Shown in pieces: positions 27,850-36,700 of a DNA stretch of 64,000 bases. Every line of letters starts with the position of its first letter. The first letter of the stretch is position 1. Below the pieces are notes generated by a model. That model ran no database searches. It was not told where the DNA came from and saw only the letters and a list, made by a program, of their open reading frames with translations. The stretch is from JAGDMS01 sp050015455. GTDB lineage: Bacteria > Desulfobacterota > Binatia > HRBIN30. The DNA lies in NCBI GenBank assembly GCA_050015455.1, contig JBEKBJ010000002.1, forward strand, positions 1 to 64,000, written 5' to 3'. A program made the translations under genes and the position numbers.

Positions 27850-29163
27850 TCATGAGCCGCCACGAACGGCACGCACGTAGAAGTTGTTGCTCTTAAAGTT
27901 GTAGCTCACGTGGCCGTCGTAGAAGCTCACGGTCCACGCGTAGCTTGGACTGGGCTGGTAGGTAGTGGACGACCAGTAGCCGTAGTAGTAGCCGTAGTAC
28001 CAGTAGTAGTAACCGCCTGTACAACTGCAGGCTGCGCTCGTAATATCCGTACAGCCGGCTCCACAGCTCGCCCCATTGAACGCCGGGGCGACGGAGGGAT
28101 TGCTCGTCGCGCTGTCAACGAGGCTTTGCAACTCCCGGAGGTTCGGGATGCGCCAATCGTTGTGCCTAGCGAAGCTCGCCGTGTTGAGCTGCGCGACCCA
28201 TTTGAAGATCGTCAGCCCATCGGGAGAAGCCGTCTGGCAGTCCGCCGCCTGACACGGTCCATTGGCCTCACAATCCGCATCCGTCCCGCAGGCTACTCCG
28301 CCCGGCCCACAGGTCCCCGACCACGGGTAACAATTGTCCGCGTCCTCCAGGTTGGCTGCGTTCACAGTCCCGTCGAGCACGTCCTTTTTCTCCCACGTGA
28401 GCCCGGTGTTGTTGTCGGTAATCGTGCCGTCGCCGTTGTCGGTGTACGCCAGAGCCACGCCTTCCTGCAGAGCTCCGTCTTGCCCCGTCCCAGAGCAGGC
28501 AATGACGTATCCATTGCCGTCCCAGCAGATCGTTTGCCCTGTTTGTAACAGCTGCGCAGGGGGCAGGGCGCCGCCCTGCCCCTGGCACGTCGCGAGATTC
28601 GCTTCGCAGGTAGCGAGCGGAATGCTTGCACAGTTCGTTTCACAGGCGCTCAGGCTCGTGTCGCACGTGCTCAGGTTCGTGTCACACGTGCTCAGACTCG
28701 TCTCGCAGGTGTTGTAGTAATCTTCATAGCTCGTGAGGTTGCTGTTGCAGTCGTTCAGATAGTCTTGCAGCGTCGATGGATCGCAGTCTGCTGCCGGTGT
28801 TCCACCAGCGAGATTGCCGCTCAGGCAGCTGGTGAAATCCGTTATCGTGCTTTGCACTGTTGACTCATCGCCGGTAGTCGGGCACGCACTTTTCGCGTTC
28901 GCCGCCGCCGTTTCCAGATTGCCCCACTGCTTGCTCAGCGTCGTCTGGCACTTGGTAATCGCCGTGTCGTACGTCGTGGCGTCGTTATTCAGTACGAACG
29001 CCTTGTTAGCCGTCTGCCGGCAGGCCGTGTACTTGCCTGCCGCATTATTCTTACCGGCCTCACACTTCTGCGGTGGCGTCGTTTTGCCAAACGCCGTCCC
29101 GGTGCACAGCAACGCGGCGCACACCGCTGTCATCGTCACAATGGTCCTCGCTATCCGTGTCAT
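27850..29163 (-). CDS. Secreted DUF1566 (Lcl C-terminal-type) protein
   Basis: A 437-aa exported protein. Signal peptide ~1-27 (ending GTAFG), then a Cys-rich helical N-terminal part (~30-165) with regularly spaced Cys and short repeats of the form STCDTNL (~155-190), then a DUF1566 domain (~235-437): DNGDGTITDNNTGLTWEKKD, DWRIPNLRELQSLVD, YWSSTTYQPSPSYAW and VRAVRGG. DUF1566 resembles formylglycine-enzyme/C-type-lectin-like surface modules, so adhesion or sugar binding is possible. A Tyr/Trp-rich loop (YYYWYYGYYYGYWSS) is unusual. GGAGG precedes ATG 29163 by eight bases; a longer frame to 29217 lacks such support. Confidence 0.85.
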   Translation of the reverse strand: MTRIARTIVTMTAVCAALLCTGTAFGKTTPPQKCEAGKNNAAGKYTACRQTANKAFVLNNDATTYDTAITKCQTTLSKQWGNLETAAANAKSACPTTGDESTVQSTITDFTSCLSGNLAGGTPAADCDPSTLQDYLNDCNSNLTSYEDYYNTCETSLSTCDTNLSTCDTSLSACETNCASIPLATCEANLATCQGQGGALPPAQLLQTGQTICWDGNGYVIACSGTGQDGALQEGVALAYTDNGDGTITDNNTGLTWEKKDVLDGTVNAANLEDADNCYPWSGTCGPGGVACGTDADCEANGPCQAADCQTASPDGLTIFKWVAQLNTASFARHNDWRIPNLRELQSLVDSATSNPSVAPAFNGASCGAGCTDITSAACSCTGGYYYWYYGYYYGYWSSTTYQPSPSYAWTVSFYDGHVSYNFKSNNFYVRAVRGGS

Positions 29164-29346
29164 GAAGTAACCCTCCGAGACTGTGGAAGCTGGTTGGGCT
29201 TCAGCGACCTGCCACAAGGCACTGTGAACGGGGTCCCTCGCACATTTGCGTAATACTGTACGCTAAGAACCCGCCCCACCGTTCTCCATAGCGTGCATTT
29301 CCACATCCCCCGTAAGCATCACTCGTACGCGCTTCGCCGCGGCAGC

Positions 29347-32300
29347 TCACGGCGCGGGAAGAGGGGTAGTTCCGGCGCAGTAAATTTGGCCGTCGCTGGT
29401 CTGATCGATGAAGCTGATCATCGCATCGGCCAGCGCGCCCTGGGCCGTCGCATCGAGACAGGACGGACAGATCAACGCCTTCTGCTTGTTCACCGTTGCC
29501 GTCTTGGCGAGCACCGCCGCTTGCGCCTTGTCGTACGCGGCGCGACAGGAGGTCGGCGTGCCGCTTCCCTCTTCGCACGCTTGGACATTGAATGACTTGC
29601 TCTTGAGTGCCGCGTCAGCATCCTTTTTCTGGCAGCTGGTGATGCATCCCGCCAGTGTTCGCAGATTTCTGGAGACCGTGTCTTCACACGCACCGGTGTT
29701 CTTGTCCGGCGGTACGTATCCCGGGTTGCCACTCGGGAAACCGGCGGTGCCCGCGCAGTAGATTTGGCCGTCGAGCTGCTCCACGACGCTCATCGCCGAC
29801 TCCGCCAAGGCGGTCTGCGCCGTGGCACCCAAACAGCTCGGGCAGATCGGCTGCTTTACCCCCTTCACCCTCACTGTCCTCGCAAGCACCGCCGCTTCCG
29901 CCTTGTTGTACGCGGCGAGGCAGGAGATCGGCGTGCCGGTTCCCTGCTCGCACGCCATTTCGTCAAAGGATTTGTTTTGCAGCGCGTAGTCAGCCTCCTT
30001 CGTTTGGCAATTGGCCGTGCAGACTACGAGTTTCTTTATGTTCTTCGCGACCGTATCTTCGCAGCTATCCGCGCTGGAATTGGGAGGCACCATAGCCTCC
30101 GGCGTGTACGTTGGGGTCGGCGTGTTGGTCGGCGTCGCGGTCGCTGTCGGGGTGACTGTCGGGGTGTTGGTGATGGTCGGCGTTTGAGTCGGCGTGTTGG
30201 TAATCGTCGGCGTCTGCGTTGGCGTGTTGGTAATCGTCGGCGTTTGCGTCGGTGTATTGGTAATCGTCGGCGTCTGCGTTGGCGTATTGGTGATGGTCGG
30301 CGTTTGCGTCGGTGTATTGGTAATCGTCGCCGTCCGGGTCGGGGTGTTCGTGATCGTCGGGGTTAGGGTCGGGGTGTTGGTGATGGTCGGCGTTTGGGTC
30401 GGGGTATTGGTGATGGTCGGCGTTTGAGTCGGCGTGTTGGTAATCGTCGGCGTCCGAGTCGGGGTGCTGGTAATGGTCGGCGTCTGCGTCGGCGTGCCCG
30501 TTGGGGTGTTGCTGGCCGTCGGCGTCGGGGTGTTCGTCCGCGCGTTGGTCGGGGTGGCGGTTGCGGGGCTTGCGGGTGCGGGTGTGGGCGTGGCCGCCGC
30601 CGAGTTCGCCTCGAAGGCGCCGATGGAGCAGTTGGTGGCACCTGTACCGGGCCGGACGAAGCCGCGTTGGTCGAGGTTGTCCACGGGCGCGGTACCGGTG
30701 GTCGTCGAACAGACGCTCTCGTTGCCGGCATTGATCGCGGGGCTCGCCCCCGTGCATCCCGCGCTGGGGGCACCTGTGCCTGTACAGAGGGCGACCGTCT
30801 GCGTTGGGCCGCCGTTGCTCTGGCGCCCGGTGGGGTCGAGAACAGGGTTCGTGTTACAGAACGAGCTGCCGCTGGTAGTGGTGCAGCCGGTGCCCGTGAA
30901 ACCACACGTCGTGCCGTCGTCGATGTTGTGGCCGCCATCAGTCACGGGACCGGCGCAATTGCCGCCCGAGCTGCTGGCGACTATCGTGTTGATGGCCGTC
31001 ACGGTGCCGCCGTCGTTCTGGATAGCGCCGCCGCCCGTGCCCGCGCTATTGCCGGCGAAGGTGCTGTTGGTGACGGTCAGCGTCCCGCTGTTGGAGATGC
31101 CGCCGCCGCTGTCGGTCGCACTATTGCCGGAGAAGGTACTGTTGGTGAGCGTCAACGTGCTGCCGCTGTTATTGTTGATGCCGCCGCCGTAAGCGCTCGC
31201 GCTATTGCCGGCGAAGGTGCTGTTGGTAACCGTCAGCGTGGCGCCGTAGTTATTGTAGATACCGCCGCTGTAGCTCGAGCTATTGCCGGAGAAGGTGCTG
31301 TTGGTGACCGTCAGCGTGGCGTTGTTAAAGATGCTGCCACCGTAGTCTGCCGCGCTATTGCCGGAGAAGGTGCTGGTGGTGACCGTCAGCGTGCCGTTGT
31401 TGGTGATGCCGCCGCCGAAGGCGCCGGAGATATTGCCGGAGAAGGTGCTGTTAATGAGCGTCAGCGTGCCGTTGTTGGTGATGCCACCCGCGGCGCCCGC
31501 GTCATAGCCCTTGGCGATGGTCAGGTTCTGAACCGTGAAGTTGACGCCAGAGTTTACGGAGAAGACGCCCACCTTATTCCCGCCGCTGATGGTGATCAGA
31601 CTCCCACCGTCAATGGTCGTGTCGGTGCCAATAGTTTTGGTGCCGGTGACGGTGATCGTGGCGGCGCCGCCGCAGTTGAAGGTCACGTTATGGCCGAAAC
31701 TCCCGCCGCCGGGGAGGCAGGCAGTCAGCGCCGCCTCAGTGCAGCTCGTCCCCGTGCCGGTGCCCACCACGCACGCCGGGGCCGCTGTGGGTGTTGGCGG
31801 CGCGGTCGGCGTTATGGTGGGTGGCGTCGCCCCCATTGCCGCCAGCAGATTCCCTGCATCGGGGCTACCAAGACCGGTCACCATGTCGTAACCGACGCCA
31901 GCGCTGTACGCGCCGTTCGAACCGCTGGTGATGTCATGGAAGGCGGAGCTGCCACACAACCCGTACAGCAGCGCACCCGGATTCCCGAGGCCACTGCCAC
32001 CAACTCCCTCGTTCAAATCAGCGAACAAGCCGGCCCATTGTGGCGCCGCGTCGGAAGTGCCGCCGACGATGTACCACCCGAAGTCGAACGCAAGGTAGTT
32101 GCCGGGGGACGGATTGGCTGCCAAGGCCACATCGGGCACCAAGCGCTGGGTTCCGCTTGGCACGGCGCATCCGGTTTGAAACGCGGGGCGTGAAAACACC
32201 TGACTGATGCCCCCGCCCGAGCCGCTCCAACCGCTCTCAGAGCCGTATCCGCCACAGCCCGGGCTCGAGGAGGTCATGCCGCCGCTGCAGCTCGGCGTGG

Positions 32301-33438
32301 TCCCGCCAACTCCCATCACGTGCGGAGAATTGGCCGGATGATCCAAACAATTGCTCCCGTTGTCACCAGACGCAGCGAACCAGGTCTGCCCAATCGCGTT
32401 GGCGTTGGCGAAGATGCCGTCATTCGTTTGCTGCGTGGCCGCGGACGTGCCCGCTTCACAGCTTCCCCAGCTCGTGGTGACCACGTGGCCGGGGTTGTCG
32501 GTCACGATGCGGTTGTACAGCGTGGTGAAATCCGACAACGCGCTCGAGGCCGCCATGTAGTTGAGAATGACGGCGCCCGGTGCGGTGCCGTGCGCGTACT
32601 CAACGTCCAAGGAAACCTCGTCGGAGGGGTTGTTGAACGTACAACCGCTGGACCCAATCGCGCCAGTGCACACCTGGCCACTGCCACTCGGCAGCGCGGG
32701 CAGCCCCCATTGCGAGTCGAATGTGGCGACATCGGTGTCCAACCACGCGTAGGCTCCCGCGATCACCAGCGTCTGGCCCGCCCCCGCGTAGGTGCCGCCG
32801 TTGTCGTAGAATACCGCCAGGTCGTTCGGACTCAGGGCGCAGCAGTACGATCCGAACGCGGCACCGGGGGCGAGCGCGGGTTGTGTGCTCCGGCGGACGT
32901 TCGTGTGCATGCTGACGAGATCATCCAGACCGAGGATGCCCACGACGTCGCCGGCGATCTCGGCTGGCCACGTGGGTTCGTTGATGGCCGCGTAGTGTGT
33001 CTCCCCCCCGAAGATCACTCGGTAGGACTCCACGCCAAAGGCGTGTTCGAGCGCCGCAACACCGCCGACCGCTCCAACCAGCAGCCGATTGGAGAAGCGG
33101 TCGGTTACGGTAAAACCGTTGCCTGCGAGGTAGTCCACCACACCCTGCTCTGCATCGGCCGCCGGCGCATAACGGGCGTTGAATTCGTCTTGGGTCAGGA
33201 ACTGACCGTATTGCGGGGAGTCAGGATTCTGCACCTCGGCGAGAAACCGTTCCAGGTCATCGCGATTTCTGAGCTCGAGGCCAACGACGATGCTATGGCG
33301 AGTGGCGGGATGTTCGCGTTCCAGGATTGTCGCCTCGCCGAGGCGGGGGGACGTTGAATGTGCACGAGCGTACACGGGCGCTTGCAACCCCAGCGCTAGC
33401 AGTACGCCCGTCACCACGCTCGCAGCATTGATCCTCAT
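29347..33438 (-). CDS. Secreted sedolisin (S53) peptidase / anchor-Q mosaic protein
   Basis: A 1363-aa exported protein. Signal peptide ~1-25; pro-kumamolisin activation domain ~30-175; S53 peptidase ~195-535 with an intact catalytic set: Glu274 and Asp278 (DEVSLDVEYAHG), Asp359 (AASGDNG), Ser462 (GGTSDAAP) and the calcium site (HDITSG, GYDMVTGLGSP). A beta-helix 'choice-of-anchor Q' region follows (~555-950) with repeats of LTVTNSTFSGNSA, then a Thr-Pro linker of 30-bp units (~985-1095), and two copies of a Cys-rich module (~1140-1363). GGAG precedes ATG 33438. It likely acts outside the cell. The C-terminal modules also end the neighbouring 33705 gene. Confidence 0.9.
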   Translation of the reverse strand: MRINAASVVTGVLLALGLQAPVYARAHSTSPRLGEATILEREHPATRHSIVVGLELRNRDDLERFLAEVQNPDSPQYGQFLTQDEFNARYAPAADAEQGVVDYLAGNGFTVTDRFSNRLLVGAVGGVAALEHAFGVESYRVIFGGETHYAAINEPTWPAEIAGDVVGILGLDDLVSMHTNVRRSTQPALAPGAAFGSYCCALSPNDLAVFYDNGGTYAGAGQTLVIAGAYAWLDTDVATFDSQWGLPALPSGSGQVCTGAIGSSGCTFNNPSDEVSLDVEYAHGTAPGAVILNYMAASSALSDFTTLYNRIVTDNPGHVVTTSWGSCEAGTSAATQQTNDGIFANANAIGQTWFAASGDNGSNCLDHPANSPHVMGVGGTTPSCSGGMTSSSPGCGGYGSESGWSGSGGGISQVFSRPAFQTGCAVPSGTQRLVPDVALAANPSPGNYLAFDFGWYIVGGTSDAAPQWAGLFADLNEGVGGSGLGNPGALLYGLCGSSAFHDITSGSNGAYSAGVGYDMVTGLGSPDAGNLLAAMGATPPTITPTAPPTPTAAPACVVGTGTGTSCTEAALTACLPGGGSFGHNVTFNCGGAATITVTGTKTIGTDTTIDGGSLITISGGNKVGVFSVNSGVNFTVQNLTIAKGYDAGAAGGITNNGTLTLINSTFSGNISGAFGGGITNNGTLTVTTSTFSGNSAADYGGSIFNNATLTVTNSTFSGNSSSYSGGIYNNYGATLTVTNSTFAGNSASAYGGGINNNSGSTLTLTNSTFSGNSATDSGGGISNSGTLTVTNSTFAGNSAGTGGGAIQNDGGTVTAINTIVASSSGGNCAGPVTDGGHNIDDGTTCGFTGTGCTTTSGSSFCNTNPVLDPTGRQSNGGPTQTVALCTGTGAPSAGCTGASPAINAGNESVCSTTTGTAPVDNLDQRGFVRPGTGATNCSIGAFEANSAAATPTPAPASPATATPTNARTNTPTPTASNTPTGTPTQTPTITSTPTRTPTITNTPTQTPTITNTPTQTPTITNTPTLTPTITNTPTRTATITNTPTQTPTITNTPTQTPTITNTPTQTPTITNTPTQTPTITNTPTQTPTITNTPTVTPTATATPTNTPTPTYTPEAMVPPNSSADSCEDTVAKNIKKLVVCTANCQTKEADYALQNKSFDEMACEQGTGTPISCLAAYNKAEAAVLARTVRVKGVKQPICPSCLGATAQTALAESAMSVVEQLDGQIYCAGTAGFPSGNPGYVPPDKNTGACEDTVSRNLRTLAGCITSCQKKDADAALKSKSFNVQACEEGSGTPTSCRAAYDKAQAAVLAKTATVNKQKALICPSCLDATAQGALADAMISFIDQTSDGQIYCAGTTPLPAP
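29356..30075 (-). repeat. Duplicated Cys-rich C-terminal module (copy in the sedolisin gene)
   Basis: Encodes two tandem ~100-aa modules (CEDTV-x2-N, then Cys-x3-Cys, a FD/FN-x2-ACE stretch, CPSCL and a terminal DGQIYCAG). The same segment recurs at 33714-34420 at the end of the next secreted gene with very high nucleotide similarity. I recognise no database domain. Confidence 0.75.
30151..30480 (-). repeat. 30-bp tandem repeat encoding the Thr-Pro linker
   Basis: Eleven in-frame 30-bp units, in exact 30-bp register with no indels, coding for (TPTITNTPTQ)-type decapeptides in the sedolisin gene. Units differ by a few silent or conservative changes (GTAATC/GTGATG). Such arrays can change length by slippage. 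It is protein-coding, not CRISPR: there are no spacers. Confidence 0.9.
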
Positions 33439-33704
33439 GCTCTCTCCTCGGCTGATCGCACTACTTCAGCTCCAAGCTTAAAATCTCGGTTCATGCGGAT
33501 AGCCTGCATAAAGCACCAAGTTGACGTAAGCCCCGAGTATCAGACATGGCCAGACCCCCCGCAGCCGCGCGAAAATCTCAGACAGCTACCCGTATACGGC
33601 GCGGACTGGCGCGGACAAACCGTCTGTCAATCGTCGCGACTTTGCGAGACACGACACTAGTGTTCTCATATTGCTCCCCTTTCCCGTAGACGCGGGTAGT
33701 TGAC
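33439..33704. other. Intergenic region between the two giant secreted genes
   Basis: 266 bp that must hold the promoter of the sedolisin gene. It also holds a 27-codon frame on the minus strand (33586-33669, MRTLVSCLAKSRRLTDGLSA...) preceded by a strong GGGGAG ribosome site; this may be a leader peptide or the stub of a degraded gene. No confident -35/-10 pair is visible. Confidence 0.4.
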
Positions 33705-36700
33705 CTACGGCAGTGGGACGGTCCCCGCGCAGTAAATTTGGCCGTCGCTGGTCTGACCGATGAAGCTGATCATCGCGTTGGCCAGCGCGCCCTCGGCCGT
33801 GGCATCGAGACAGGACGGACAGATCGCCACCTTCTGCCCGTTCACCGTTGCCGTCTTGGCGAGCACCGCCGCTTCCGCCTTGTCGTACGCGGCGCGACAG
33901 GAGATCCGCGTGCCGGTTCCCTCGCACGCTCGGACATCAAATGTCTCTTTCTTGAGCGCCGCGTCAGCCTCCTTTTTTTGGCAGCTGGTGATGCATCGCG
34001 CCAGTGTTCGAACATTTCTGGAGACCGTGTCTTCACACGCACCGGTGTTCTTGTCCGGCGGTACGAAGCCCGGGTTACCACTCGCGAAACCGATCGTGCC
34101 CGCGCAGTAGATTTGGCCATCGAGTTGGTGCACGACGCTCGTCGCCGAGTCCGCCAAGCCGTTCTGCGCCGTGAGGCCCAGACAGGCCGGGCAGATCGGC
34201 ACCCTCTTCTTGTTCACCGTTGTCGTCCGCAAGAGCACCGCCCATTGTGCCTCGTCGTACGCGGCGCGACACATTCCCTCGCACGCCATTTCGTCAAAGG
34301 ATTGGTTTTTCAGCGCGTAGCCGGCCTCCTTCGTTTGGCAATTGGCCGTGCAGACTACGAGTTTTTTTATGTTCTGCGCTACCGTATCCTCGCACGTATC
34401 CGTACTGGAATTCGGGGGCACCATGGCCTCCGGCGTCGCCGTGGGTGTGGGCGTTGCCATCGGCGTCCCTGTTGGGGTGTTGGTCGGCGTCGCAGTTGGT
34501 GTTGCCGCTGGGGTGCTCGTCGGCTCGGCGCATACCCCGCCGGCACACGTTCCACTGCGGCATTGGGAGCCGGCGGTGCAGCTCGTTCCATCGTTGCAGT
34601 CATTGGTCTGCCCGCAGCACGAGTTGCTGTCGCAGGCGCCGCCGGTGCATTGCGACGCGCTCGTGCAGCCCGACCCATCACCGCAGTTGGCGATGCAGGC
34701 TGCGGCGTTCGCCTCGAAGGCGCCGATGGAGCAGTTGATCGCGCCCGCACCGGGCCGGACGAAGCCGCGTTGGTCGAGATTGTCGACGGGCGCGGTGCCG
34801 GTGGTCGTCGAACATACGCTTTCGTTCCCATTGTTGATCGCTAGGCTTACTCCGGTGCACGAGGCAGGAGAACCCACGCCGGTACACAAAGCGATGGTTT
34901 GGGTCGGCCCACCGTTATCTGCCAAACCCGCCGGATCGAGCATCGGGTCGAACGCACCGATGGTTGTGCCACACGTCGTGCCGGGGAATTGCAGGTTGTG
35001 GCCGCCGTCAGTGATGCCGCCGCCACCGATGCCACTGTCGGCGCAGCCGCCCGCCAGGATGGTGTTGATGACGGTTGGCGGCGTGGTTCCCAGGTCGGTG
35101 GCGATGCCGCCGCCGCTATTGCCGGAGAAGGTGCTGTTGGTGATCAAGGTCGAGCCCTGGCTGAAGATGCCGCCGCCGGAGCCCGCGCCATTGCCGGAGA
35201 AGGTGCTGTTGGTGACCGTCACCGTGCGCTGGTTGTAGATGGCGCCGCCGACGTAGACCGCGCTATTGCCGGAGAAGGTACTGTTGGTGACCGTCAGCGT
35301 GCCCACGTTGAGGATGCCGCCGCCGCCGTTGCCGGTGCTAAGCGAGCTATTGCCTGAGAAAGTGCTGTTGGTGACCGTCACCGTGCCACCTCCGATGAGG
35401 ATGCCGCCGCCGGAGCCCGCTGATCCGTTGGCGATCGTCAGGTTCTGGACCGTGAAGTTGGCGGCAGGCACGGAGAAGACGCCCACGCTGTTCCCGCCGC
35501 TGATCGTGATCAGACTCCCGCCGTCAATGGTGGTGTCGGTGCGAATGGTCTTGGTGTAGGTGACAGTAATCGTGGCAGCACCCCCGCAGTCGAAGGTCAC
35601 GGTGCCGCCGCCGAGGAGGCAGGTGTCCAGCGCGAACTCGGTGCAGCTCACCCCCGTGCCGGTGCCCACGACGCACGCCAGGGCGCGCGTCGGTGTTGGC
35701 GTTGCGGTTTCGGTCGGGGTGTTGGTCGGCGTCCGGGTCGGTGTATTGGTCGGTGTGGCCGTCGGGGTGTTGGTTGCGGTTGGTGTCTGAGTCGGGGTCT
35801 TGGTCGACGCCTGGGTCGGTGTATTGGTCGGTGTGGGCGTCGGGGTGTTGGTCGCGGTTGGTGTCTGAGTCGGGGTGCTGGTCGACGTCTGAGTCGGCGT
35901 GCTGGTTGGCGTCACCGTCGGGGTGGTCGTCAGGGTCGCGGTGGGAGTCGCGGTTGCGGTTGGCGTCGCGGTTTCGGTCGGCGTCGGGATCGGGGTGGCC
36001 GGGCTGAGCTCGGCCACGAAGGCGTTCGATCCGCCGTTGGCGGCAGCATTGTTGGTGCTCTGGAAGGCATTCAGGGTGGGGAAGTTGTTCGACCACGCAA
36101 AGCCCGTGACGTAGGCGTTGCCGGAGGAATCGACCGCGATGCCGTTGCCATAGTCCCAGAAGCTTCCGCCCAAGTAGGTCGAATAGAGCAGCGATGCCGC
36201 TCCCGACGCCGATGGGTTGAGCTTGGCCACGAAGGCTTCGATTTCGCCGTTGTAGCTCAAGCCGTTCAGGGTGGGGAAGTCGGGCGAGGCGGTAGATCCC
36301 GTGACGTAGGCGTTGCCGGAGGAATCGACCGCGATGCCGTGGCCAGAGTCGCCGTTATTGCCGCTGCCGCCGAGGTAGGTTGAATAGAGCAGCGACGCCG
36401 CTCCCGACGCTGACGGGTTGAGCTTCGCCACGAAGGCGGTACCAGCGTTACTATCGCCGGCGTCGGGGACGTTGTTGGTGCTTTGGAAGGCGTTCAGGGT
36501 GGGGAAGTTGGCCGAGGCCGTATTTCCTGTGACATAGGCGTTGCCGGAGGAATCGACGGCGATGCCGTAGCCATAGTCGCCACGAAAGGCCGGGCCAAAG
36601 CCTTGGAAGCCTTGGCCAATGTTGCCGCTGCCGCCGAGGTAGGTCGAATAGAGCAGTGACGCCGCTCCTGACGCTGCCGGGTTGAGCTTGGCCACGAAGG

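Noticed and set aside
30151..30480. CRISPR-like regular 30-bp repeat
   Set aside because: Units are contiguous with no spacers and code for a Thr-Pro linker in frame; no cas gene in the window.
30394..32193. 599-aa plus-strand open frame
   Set aside because: Antisense to the sedolisin/anchor-Q gene; Gly/Arg/Val-rich without any family pattern. The repeated sense codons keep this frame open.
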